Assembly (NCBI GenBank): GCA_021234155.1
Contig: JAJEKV010000100.1
Coordinates: 2,642,116 to 2,706,115 of the forward strand
Reading direction: 5' to 3'
Origin: Isoetes taiwanensis
Taxonomy: Eukaryota > Streptophyta > Lycopodiopsida > Isoetales > Isoetaceae
Length of the DNA stretch: 64,000 nucleotides
Part shown: one piece after another, positions 1 to 9,442 of the stretch
Position numbering within the stretch: position 1 is the stretch's first letter
How the letters are laid out: each line of letters begins with the position of its first letter
The notes under the pieces: generated by a model
Seen by the model: the letters and a program-made list of their open reading frames with translations, nothing else
Told to the model about the DNA's origin: nothing
The model's database searches: none
Program-made: the position numbers and the translations under genes

Positions 1-905
1 CAACAGAATCACCACAAACTGCTCAATGTCAAGTGCTTATAATTTTCTATATGGTTCAGGTGGTGAAGGTTTTAGATCCCTTGCTTTGCTCGCAAAGTCT
101 TTTTCTTGGGGGATGGTATTCTTGGTCTAACCACACGTCCTCGTGACTATCCCTTTCATCCTCATCGCTGTCCCTTCTATCGTTTATTACCATCACTTTC
201 CAAGAGATGCTGGTAGCAGATGAGGTGCCACTCGAAGATCCATACTATCTACTCCGTATGTAAATGATCTGTAAAAACATGCTCCAACTGCAAAATAATC
301 TCCAAACCCTAATAATATTTATTTTATTAAGAATCCTGGCGCAACCCTTGCCTAAGAAATTGTGCAAAAAAAAATTGCAGGACTAGACTTTGAAGATTTG
401 GAATCTTTGCTCTTACTCTGCAATCTGATCCTTAGAAAACTGATGAAGGGCATTCCTGAGTTTCTTTTTGGTTCTCGAACAAAAACTGATGAATACACCT
501 TGTAATGAACCATATGGAAGCTTATGAATTTACCTACTGCCACAGCTTTGTTTTAAAATAGATATTTGTAACCAACAATTCAGCCATAGCAAACTAAAGA
601 ATCTGAAATGTTACAGTGAGCTGCATCCAGTAGATCCATCAGTTCAGAAGTTCTTGGATTTTATCCCATTTCGATCTGTCCAAATGGAATGCATAAGTAG
701 AAAGGGGCAAGTTACCTGTTTGTTCACATCGCTCTGTATAAGTACAAAAATTCGCCTCCAACAGAACAAGCCATTGCCAACCAAAACATCCGATATACTA
801 CAATGAGCAGACAGCTGTAGGCCTGGGCACTAGAAACTAACAACTACTATGCAAAGACGATTCTTACCAGCTTGTTAGAGTTTCATCCAATTCGTCCCAT
901 CGTCT
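1..905. other. No recognisable gene, left edge
   Basis: This AT-rich stretch has no open frame that resembles a known protein and no clear transposon end. Short phrases recur within it, for example catccgatatac-like and agctaaacaagtatacc-like strings, so it is probably old repeat or intron sequence. I see nothing further in it. Confidence 0.4.
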
Positions 906-1018
906 GCCAGCTAAACAAGTATACCATTGCCGCTGCTTTCCTCAAACATTGCCAGCTAAACAAGTATACCATTGCTCTTGCTTAAACAAGTATACCATTG
1001 CCGCTGCTTTCCTCAAAC
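906..1018. repeat. Short tandem/direct repeat
   Basis: A unit of about 40 bp containing ctaaacaagtataccattg occurs three times in 113 bp. The first and last copies share the downstream phrase ccgctgctttcctcaaac. The middle copy is shortened. It looks like local tandem duplication without coding potential. Confidence 0.7.
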
Positions 1019-1632
1019 GAAATTTTAACCACCTTTAAATTTTGCCTCTATTCAACAACTTTTTCAACAGGAAAAATGCTGTTGATGCGCTATTGCATTT
1101 TGGGCGGCGCCGCCTCTCCTCCTCTCTGCACTCTGTTTTTACCCTAGCTGCGAAGAAGCTTCAATGCCCGAGTCGTTTTTCTGGCCATGAATTCTGTGGC
1201 TCCAGTTTTTAATTCCGTCTCCATCTCTGAATACTGTGGTTGAGCAAGAGTTATGTTGTGGTAAATTCGACCCTTTTCCTATTTTAGATCCAGCCAAGAG
1301 ACCCTTTGTTGTAACTAAAGCCGGTGCTTTGGAAACGCTTGTAATTGTAGATGCAGATGAGCCCGCCCCTGTTTTTGCAGAAGGCCAAAAATCTTTATCA
1401 CCATAGCTTCTTCAAATGCCCAATAGAATCTGGTGAAGCCCTGAACAAAAGAAATCAGATTTACTGTCTTCACTCTAAGGTGCCTGAATCTGGCTAAATT
1501 ACAGTTTTAATCCGGCTTGAATCAGACTGGAGCAAAAAGAAATGCAAAGAATCAAGCTCTGAGGAGATCAAGATCCCTCAAGAACCGCTGAAATTTAAAG
1601 CGGATTAAAATTTCGTCCAGAATTTCACGACA

Positions 1633-1761
1633 TGAAATTTCGGAAGAAATTTTTCGGTGGCTGGCGGCGCCACTCAGGCTGCTCCGCCAGGCTCGTGGTT
1701 CCCGCCAAACCATTCACTAGTAGCCACCAAGTCAAATTGAAAATTTCTTTCCGAAATTTCA
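1633..1761. repeat. Foldback element with GC-rich loop
   Basis: The left arm at 1633-1654 (starting tgaaatttcggaa) is the near-perfect reverse complement of the right arm at 1740-1761 (ending ccgaaatttca), about 21 of 22 positions. The 85-bp loop is GC-rich and contains ggctggcggcgccactc. The same kind of loop appears in foldbacks at 2.6, 56.9 and 59.2 kb. A short open frame starting at 1632 lies across it and is not considered a gene. Confidence 0.6.
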
Positions 1762-2614
1762 AGCTGACTGAAATTACTCCTTCCATGTCGCTACTTCAAT
1801 CCGGCTTAGATCATAGCGGGCACCTGCAAAGAAAAAGAAACAAGTAGACCACCTCAAAATTTATTACCTTTTGACTCATTTTTTATCGCTAAATTGTTCC
1901 GTTGAATTGCCTCTGGGATTTTCATGGCCCGCTTACTGCTTTTGCACTCGCATCCACGCCACCCACGACCTGCTTCTCGCACCTTTGCACCGGGCTCTAC
2001 AGTCTTGCGGTTCGTTCGCGGTTACTTTTATTCTCTCATTCTCGGTTCTCATGGGGCTGATGGTCCGAAAGGGGCCGGATTTTCTCTGCACAGATGTATA
2101 GAAAAAACAGAGGATAAGCAAGGTGCAAACAGGGGATTTTTTTTCACTATTCTTCCATCGATCTTTCCCTTTCAGAGCCGATTCCTGTTTTTACTTCCTT
2201 TCTATCTTCTTCCAAAAGCAATGATTCTATCAGTAGTTTTTTTCAGCTTGATTCTTCAGGAGTTCATAGCTTGATTCTTGCAGACGAGTCCAATCCAGCG
2301 AATGAAGGCCTCTTGCAGAGTGCAAAAACAGAGCCGTCACAGGGCAAATATAGGATGTAAACACCATAGCCATGGCTGGAAATAGCAAGCAAAGCACAGA
2401 AATGGCACAGAAACGCCGGAAATGCAAAGCTAATGCTGGAATCAATCAAGAACGGACAAAATTTTGAGGTGGACAAAATTTCGTCGGAGAATTTGAAGGA
2501 CCATAAAATTTCTGAATGAAATTTTGAGCAGACCTGGCGGCGCCACTCGCGGAAACATGCCGGAAAGTACTTTTGGCACGCCGGAAATAGTAGGCCTGCA
2601 ATTGTTTCGTTAAG

Positions 2615-2713
2615 AAATTTCTGCCGGCAGAAAGTTTCGCGGCGCACGCCCAGGCTCGCGGCTGCCGCCGCTCGCCAGGGCTTACGCCACGAAACTTTCT
2701 GTCGGCAGAAATT
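2615..2713. repeat. Foldback element with GC-rich loop
   Basis: The arms at 2615-2639 and 2690-2713 are inverted copies (tttctgccggcagaaagttt against aaactttctgtcggcagaaa), differing at about one position. The loop of about 50 bp is GC-rich (gcggctgccgccgctcgcc). It has the same architecture as the other foldbacks in the window but different arm sequence. Confidence 0.7.
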
Positions 2714-3227
2714 ACCTATTCCAAAATATGTGCTAACAAATTCATATGCAACATGGAGACCGAGAGCTCGTTCCTGCAGCAGAATGAAAAGTGGGGCTCA
2801 GATTCCGCTCGCCAGGTCATGAACAGGTTAAATCCCAAGTCTCAATGTTGTTGAGGGATGGAACTGGGTCGCTGATTCTAGGACCTGCTTCTGGCTAACG
2901 CCCATCGGGGGACCCTGGAATCCACTCCCCAATTTCCATCTCCCAATATGGTTACATCCTTTATGTTATAATAAGTCAATTAAATTCATTCAATCAAATT
3001 TGTGTGCTAATTGTGGTGCTTTAAATATTTTCACATATTTCCTTAGTGGTTGATTAGAGTGATTGATTCCATACCAAAAGGCATTTAGCTTAGTTATGCA
3101 AGGATGCTAGAATTTAGCATCATATTTTTCTCACTTAGCATTTACGAAGTGTTATATGCAGTTGCCCCTTTAGTGGTACATTTTTAACTCCCAAGTGTAA
3201 CATAGGCACCATAATTTCCACAATTAT

Positions 3228-3400
3228 GCTAGGCACCTTTGGTTTGTGTTGGAACGACATTTGATAGATGGGGACACACGCTAATTATTTTGGCATCAAC
3301 CTAGATGCATAAGATTACCAATGCTAGGCACCTATGTTTCGGCTGGAACCACATTATATAGATGGAGGCATAAACTAATTATTTTGGCATAATCCTAGGA
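3228..3400. repeat. Imperfect direct repeat, about 75 bp twice
   Basis: Two copies, at about 3228-3302 and 3323-3400, start with gctaggcacct and end with aattattttggcat. They share a middle of the form ggaac(g/c)acat..atagatgg. The stretch around it (2714-4780) is otherwise AT-rich, without a recognisable gene. Confidence 0.55.
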
Positions 3401-4784
3401 AAAATAACCCATCAAAAAAGGCCTTCTGCCTTTTTTCTTACGAGCGGTCTTTATTTGAAGATATATGTTTGTTTCTTAGTAGTTTTAACATCATGCCATA
3501 GTGTCAAACATCCCTTAGGACATATGCGGGCCAGAAGTTACTCTACAATTCCCAAAATGATCCAAGGGCCTAGAAGTTACCCTACTCAAATGCACAAGTT
3601 CTCAGAGGCCCAAAAGTTAATGCACAAGTTTCCAGCATTTACAGGTTCCCAAATTATGCCCAGCAACACTGGGCACCATTACTAGTAAGTCAATTAAATT
3701 CATTCTATAAGTTTTTTAGTCAAGTTTTTTCGGAGGTTTTAAGTTTTAATAGCATGCAATTTTGCATTTACAAGTCTGGAAAAAGATCATACATTGTGTA
3801 AGCATTCAGCATTTGCAAACTTGCCCTCCAACATGGGTAGGGATGTGGAAGATTATAGGTTCTCAACATTTATTATTGTAGGTCCTTGTAATTCATGATC
3901 AAGAGTGAACACTCAACCATTTATGTTGGGCTAGAGAAATACACATCAATGAATAGAAACAAGTGATATTTGAAATGTTGGCTAAGCCAAAATGAAAAGG
4001 CTTATAATTCCAAGTAGAATTAGTCTTTTACGCAAAAACTAGTGTTGTTTGTGCTTGGAGCATTATGTAGAGTGTACAACCTTAATGATTCCCTGCAAGC
4101 GTAGAATAATTAACATGAACGACCTGAAATAAGAGTGGTCAGCTAGTCATAAGTTCTATTATGCAAAAGAGTCCAATATTCCGTCCATTCTATTGTGGGG
4201 ATTGATGCCCTTTCTGTCTTCGGGGCAACATATGCATATTTTCTTTACTTCCATAGTTACTCAGCCATTCAACAATATTCAATCATGTATTCTTAGGGTG
4301 CATAAATAAAATATGTCATAAATGTTAGGTAATAGCCTGCCTGGAGAGGTAACCGGCCACCTAGCATAAGGTTATTGGGCCGGAAAGAAGGAAATTTAAT
4401 ACCCTCGGTACCTTTGTGCGCGTCGTAGCACGAGCACTGTGGTTTTGAATGAGCAGCATCTTGCAACATAACCATGTGCAGATCGCCAGTGTCGAAGTTA
4501 TATATGAAATAAACCCTACTTTCTACTAGATGGTAAAGTAGAATCGTGTGTAAAAGGCAGATTAGGGAAGGTGTTTCTAAACAATCTCAAGGACTCCCCT
4601 TACCATAAAAAAATACCCGTACTTATTGATCTCAAGTGCATGTATCAAGTGTTTATGGGGCAGAACTCCGCAAGATCCTTGCACCTCCATATAAGTTGAT
4701 AAAACTGCTTACTTAGTAGTTCTACCTCTCTAGAAGTTGTGAAAAATGTTGCAACTTCATATTGTTAAGGTTAATACTCATAAT

Positions 4785-5203
4785 GTCACTATATGAACTA
4801 ACATAAAGCTTGACACAACTGATGGGACAATATCTGACAATATTGGTGATACTAATAGCAACTATGGCCACACAACATTGACATAATTTGTGACAATAAA
4901 GGTGCTATTATATTTGATGCTAATAATAACACCTATAATGTCACTGGTGGGTACTGACATTAATCATGATGCTATCTGTGTAACAACTAGTGACGCTATA
5001 GTTGGCGCTAATAGCAACATCTATAGCGTCATAACAAAATTACTGACACTGTGGGTGACACAAAGTGTGAAGCTATAGGTGACACAAATTGTGACATCTA
5101 TAGCGTCACCTATGTCTAGATGTCACCAATAATGTCATAGTGTATACTTTTCAATGCTCTGGTGACATTTTGATGACATAAATTGACCCCTTCTCTTGTA
5201 GTG
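4785..5203. mobile_element. One end of a CACTA-type DNA transposon
   Basis: The plus strand ends with cttctcttgtagtg at 5203. Its reverse complement begins CACTACAAGAGAA, the classic terminal sequence of plant CACTA (En/Spm) elements. The roughly 400 bp inside this end are packed with short subterminal motifs in both orientations, such as tatagcgtcac, gtgacac and gacaatattgg, as expected for transposase-binding subterminal repeats. The matching second end is not visible to the left, and no transposase is present. It is either truncated or its other end lies outside the window. Confidence 0.6.
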
Positions 5204-5425
5204 ATCATAGCCTTACGGTTAGCTTTATTTGTTCTATTGCATTATATGTGTTTGCTGATATAGTTGTGGAACAAAATACATCAACAAAACATTTAGAGTG
5301 CAAAAGAAATATATTTATATATATAATAGCTTAAGTACAATGCCTTCGGGATCAAGAGTCTAACTATTCTTGAAATCGCCGGTATGATGGGTTATCTTGA
5401 AGAAACTTCTTAACTTGGGCCGTTC

Positions 5426-6780
5426 CTACTGAGCGTCTTGCACCAAGTCTTCTACCCTGCGGTCGGAAGTGTAGGCCGCGGTTACTGCTAGTCTTCCCTG
5501 CCGTCGGTAGGGTACGGCGAAGTCGAAGAGGTCAAGTGCCATCGTTCTCTTGACTAGGATGACATGGTCAACTGTTGGGAGCAGCCGAGCATGCCTGCCA
5601 AAGCCTGGGAGTGCGATGAGCATAAACACTCCTTCTTTGCCCCTTGGGCTGAACTTGCGGTGTATGACCGCTATCCTCCCGTCCAGCAGCAGAGGAAGAT
5701 AATACCTCAGTGACCTGTCCCTGCCCGCTGCTGTTGATTCATCGTCTGCTCGGGCACCGGTTCTATGTCTTCCCCCATATTCATCGACGTCGATCTCTGA
5801 GAGGTCTCCGTAGTCCCTGACTGTCGATGTGATTCGCCTCAGGTCGATTTTGCCTCTTCTCTCTGGGGGAGATGGTGTCGAAGAACTCGGCATCAAAATG
5901 TTCGTGAACTTGCCACGTATCCCCATCCGTTCCTGGATGGCGTAGAATTCTTCTTCAGACGGCAGATCCCGAGCTTCCATCATTTGCCGGATGCTGTTGT
6001 ACGCCTGGATATCTGAAGTCGACTCCCCGGTGTAGGTGTCGGATTCCCTTACCTGGATTGGGAAGTCGGAAGCTTCCCGGTCGATGAAGTCATCCAGATC
6101 TGGTTGTTGCCGCAGAAGGTACAGCAACTCGTCGAGTCGATACTCCCTGTCTCTGCATTCGGGAAGATTCTGGATGTCGCTCAGGAGCAGGTATTCCTAG
6201 CCATTGATGATGATGGGGGCTAGGCTTGTGATACCTAGCCCGAGCGGGGGAGCGATCCTGAGGGTCTGCCGATCCTGCTCGAAGATCGGTATCTCCTGCT
6301 CTGCTAGTTGCCGCTCTTCTTCGGGGTCGAGCTCAACGTGGTCTTCGTCATCCGAATCAATCGCTTCCTCTTCGGCTCTTCCTTCTTGCTTCGCTTGATA
6401 CTGCAATAGGAGCTGACCTTCTGCTGAGGAGGCTAGGGGGTCTACGTCCATGGGAGGGATAGAGGTTTCCCCGATGGGGTTCTGGGCACAGTGGGAAAGA
6501 AAGATGGCTAGGGCAGCGGTGTAGGAGAAATACTTGGTCCTATTAGCGGTCAAGACCATGTAATCTGGCAACCTAAAAGCTTTGTTGGTCAGATATTTGG
6601 CAATGTTGGGGACGTCATCTAAGGCTGCTTGGAGGGATGGCCTGGGAACAAAATATCCCTGCATAAGGGGGGCTGTACTAAGGACGGTCCTACCCTAGCT
6701 TGGAACTCTATCATGACTTGCATATAGGCTGGGGTTGCCTGCAGAGCGCTGTACCATCGCCTAAAGTCTGAAGTTGCCAT
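5426..6780 (-). pseudogene. Second ORF of the H3-carrying retroelement, unknown function
   Basis: The ATG at 6780 (start MATSDFRRWY) opens a frame of about 451 codons ending at 5426. Two lesions break it. One is a single-base change in a C run near 6674, which shifts the frame just before the MQGYF segment. The other is an in-frame TAG at 6197-6199, after which the same frame continues to the end. The protein has a globular N-terminal part, a very acidic middle (a DSDDEDHVELDPEEE stretch around 6340), and a C-terminal part of mixed composition (LPLLLDGRIAVIHRKF, LLPTVDHVILVKR). I recognise no domain. It is not a protease, RT or integrase. It follows the H3-like ORF on the same strand with about 700 nt between, and that spacer holds two palindromes. 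It could be a capsid-like, adaptor or chaperone partner of the H3-like protein, but this is a guess. Confidence 0.6.
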
Positions 6781-7063
6781 GGATCTTGAGTGAACTAGAC
6801 TAACAAACAGATGCTGAAGCGCCTCAGGGAGCTGAAAGATCGCCTAAAAGTCGGGAGCAAACTTGTAGGATACTAAGTGAGAAATGGGGGCCTATTTATA
6901 GACAAGGGGGAAACCCTAATTTTTGGATGGCTTGGGAAAATCTTGGGGTTGGGCAAATCTCATCTACTTTGAGGTCAAAATGGGGATTGGAAAGGTAATT
7001 TGAGGATTTAAGCATGAATGGGACTATCTAATGAACCTATTGCAACACATTTGAGGTCAATTG

Positions 7064-7128
7064 GAGGTGGTATGCTAGAGAAATTGCCAACCTAAAGCTT
7101 AGGTTTGAGTCCTGACGCATACCGTGAG
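7064..7128. repeat. Palindrome copy 4 (left arm decayed)
   Basis: The core aacctaaagcttaggttt is a palindrome. The right arm ends in cgcataccgtgag as in the other three copies, but the left arm has drifted. It lies in the spacer between the two retroelement ORFs. Confidence 0.6.
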
Positions 7129-7268
7129 ACATTTGGCTCTAATTGGTCAAAACTTATCCAAACAAGATGAACTAAGGGTCAAAATATGATAATCTCGCCG
7201 AGATATGCAAGATTGACCCCTTACTTGGTCGATTTGGAGGTGTTTAGGACTAGTTTAGGTGTGAAGGT

Positions 7269-7330
7269 CTCATGGTGTGCGCTGGAGGCCGAACCAAAGT
7301 TTAGTTTTGGGTCCTGGCGCATACCGTGAG
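7269..7330. repeat. Palindrome copy 3
   Basis: This near-perfect inverted repeat runs from ctcatggtgtgcgc to gcgcataccgtgag. Its AT-rich centre (ccaaagtttagttttgg) is itself partly palindromic. It lies downstream of the H3-like ORF and about 490 nt upstream of the second ORF. Confidence 0.8.
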
Positions 7331-7474
7331 ACATTCCTCACTAATTGGCCTAAAAATGTCCGATTCGACTATAACAAATGGCAATTATTGCTAATTCAAC
7401 CTAATTAACAACAATTATGCACTCATAATTTACATCAAAACACTTTGTATTAACAAAATTTATTATTTACAGAA

Positions 7475-8743
7475 TTAATGAGGTTCCCCTTTAATGTGAC
7501 TGGCCAGGTGCATGTCCTTCTTCATTACGGTCACCCTCTTGGCGTGTACCATGCATGCTGTGGAGTCTTCAAAATGTTGCACTAGCTTCTGCTCCGCTGC
7601 TTCTTGCAAGGCTAGCAGCATCTCGCCCGTTACCCTCATGCTGGTGTCGAATTCTTGCACGACCTCTTTTACGAGCCTGGCGAAGGGTGCACGTGGAATT
7701 AGAAAGTCATAACTTTCTCTGGAAGTGTCGGATCTCCCTGATTGCTCGATCAGGTTCGAATTGGCTTTCCTTTTTGCTGGCTTCTTCGGGGGAATGCGCT
7801 TCTCAGGAGGTGGCTTCAAAGTCTGCTTCTTTGACGGCCGTCCTCCTGCAACAAAAGTGACATTGTTCGCCTGATAGTAGGAGTTGTAAGCCTCCCACTT
7901 CTTCATGAACTCCTGAACTTCTTCTGGTAGACCCTGATAGGGTCTATCACGTAGGACTCCCTGGCAGGTCGAGGCAGCTTCTTGGGGTCCTTGTCCTTCT
8001 CCCAAGTTGGATAGGGTGGGGGTACCTGCACTTGCTGATCCTGCTCTGTCTGCTCCTAGGCTGTGTGATCCTCCTCTGGGGGCTTGGAGGAGCTCCCTCC
8101 TTCTAGGTTAGGGTTGAAGTCTTCATCCTCTGAGTCGTCCGAGGGTAGGGGTTGGTCGACCGGCCGGTCCTCGATGACGATCTTGGTCCGAGGGGTCTTC
8201 TTCATCTTCCTCTTGGGCTGCTCCACGTTCTTGCCCTTGAGCTTCTTCTTTTCTTCGGCTTCCTCTGCCTCCTTTTCTTCCCTCTTCCTCTTCTTCTCTG
8301 CCTTTTTCTTCTCCCTGCGCTGTTCCTTCGCCTCATGCATCTTGATCCAGGCTTCAAGCTGCTCTTCATCAGTCGGCTCGAGGGTGGGCTCCTTCTGCTC
8401 CTCCTGTGCCTTGGCCTCCCGCTCTTGCTCCGCCCTTTCTTGCTTCTCCTTGTCCATCTGCTCGACGACTCGTTGAATTTCGTCGTCCTTTTCAATTTCC
8501 TCGAGCACTTCCGTTGAGCCCTCCGATTGCACCTCTGCTACTTCGTCCAATTCCTGGTCGATGGTGTCGGCCAGCTTCTCTTGTGATTCCTGCTCGGATC
8601 CCTGCTCGTGGTCGGTCTCCTGCAGTGGTCTCCCCGATGACGACTGCCTCCTCCGCTGAAGACGCCTCCCGGCACTGCTGCACTTGGGCGCTGGCTGATT
8701 CACCTCCTCGAGGAACCCGAGCAGTCTGTTTGATGCGGGCCAT
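7475..8743 (-). pseudogene. Giant histone H3-like protein (decayed ORF)
   Basis: The ATG at 8743 gives MARIKQTARVPRGGE, matching 10 of the first 14 residues of histone H3 counting the initiator Met (R2, K4, Q5, T6, A7, R8, G12 and G13 kept; T3 to I; K9-S10 replaced). About 250 residues follow, rich in Glu/Lys/Gln and likely coiled coil (about 8560-8200), then a basic Pro/Lys stretch (about 7820-7760). The C-terminus (7726-7478, 83 residues) is an H3 histone fold: PFARLVKE, LALQEAAE, FEDSTACMVHAKRVT and KDMHLA line up with the H3 core, about 36 of 69 positions identical by my hand alignment. H3 Cys110 and His113 equivalents are kept. The protein would be about 423 aa, against 136 for H3. Lesions: a frameshift near 8630, an in-frame TAG at 8056-8058, and a compensating frameshift near 7925. 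It sits where gag would be in an LTR element. An ordinary H3 variant gene is unlikely given the LTR, PBS and palindromes around it. Confidence 0.85.
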
Positions 8744-8957
8744 GTCTTACTTTACTTCAATCGGAGGTCGGTGCCCAAAAATTGCCTCAAAAAGGAGCAA
8801 ATCTCTAGATAGGGAGCCTACAAATTGGGGGGGGGGGTCTAGGTCTATTTATAGTTTGGGCAATTTTAGGTCAAATTCTAAGTTACTCTTTTTCATGTGT
8901 CAAAGCACTTATTAACCTAATACATATACTTACTTCAGCGTTTTCTAAACCATTTGT

Positions 8958-9020
8958 CTCATGGTGTGCGCTGGGGGCCCGAACTAATATTTAGATCAAG
9001 GCTCTGGCGCATACCGTGAG
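8958..9020. repeat. Palindrome copy 2, in the retroelement leader
   Basis: This inverted repeat runs from ctcatggtgtgcgc to gcgcataccgtgag, with the centre cgaactaatatttagatc. It lies in the leader between the primer-binding site and the H3-like start codon. Confidence 0.8.
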
Positions 9021-9169
9021 ACATTTGGCATTTTAGACTAAATTATATGATTTCTAGCCATATTCCTAGGAGTGTGACATACAATTCTAGCTAAACCTTA
9101 CCTTAAAACTTGATTTAGCATATTAGCTTGTTAAAATTCATCATGTTTCAAGGTGATTATGGCCAGTAT

Positions 9170-9232
9170 CTCACGGTGTGCGCCCAGGGCTTAACCTAAA
9201 ATTTAGGTTTGTGCTCTGGCGCATACGGTGAG
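9170..9232. repeat. Palindrome copy 1, in the retroelement leader
   Basis: This inverted repeat runs from ctcacggtgtgcgcccaggg to gctctggcgcatacggtgag. The centre aacctaaaatttaggttt is a near-perfect palindrome. It begins about 200 nt after the primer-binding site. Confidence 0.85.
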
Positions 9233-9429
9233 ACATTCGTACCTTAGGTCAAAATTTAGTTCAACTTTTTAGTTTTCTTAGTTTTCAATTCTTCTAACTG
9301 TTACTAGCTTAGCATAAACTACAAAAAATGAAAAAAAAAAATTCCCACTTTTTCGAGGTTTGAGGATCCTACTAAGTTAGTACTACTAGGAGCATGGTCA
9401 GTGCTTTGCTCTTGGTCACCAAGAACATT

Positions 9430-9441
9430 GCTCTGATACCA
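9430..9441 (-). promoter_or_regulatory. Primer-binding site, initiator Met tRNA type
   Basis: On the minus strand these 12 bases read TGGTATCAGAGC, the standard plant LTR-retrotransposon primer site for initiator methionine tRNA. It lies one base from the end of the LTR at 9443, which fixes the element's orientation as minus. Confidence 0.9.
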
Positions 9442-9442
9442 C

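Noticed and set aside
1924-2274. Overlapping plus- and minus-strand frames of 62-127 codons near 1.9-2.6 kb
   Set aside because: Low-complexity Phe/Ser/Leu-rich products next to foldback repeats, without homology to any family I know.
8084-8915. Long plus-strand frames opposite the H3-like ORF
   Set aside because: They are antisense by-products of the Glu/Lys-rich coding sequence and have low-complexity Ser/Leu/Phe composition.
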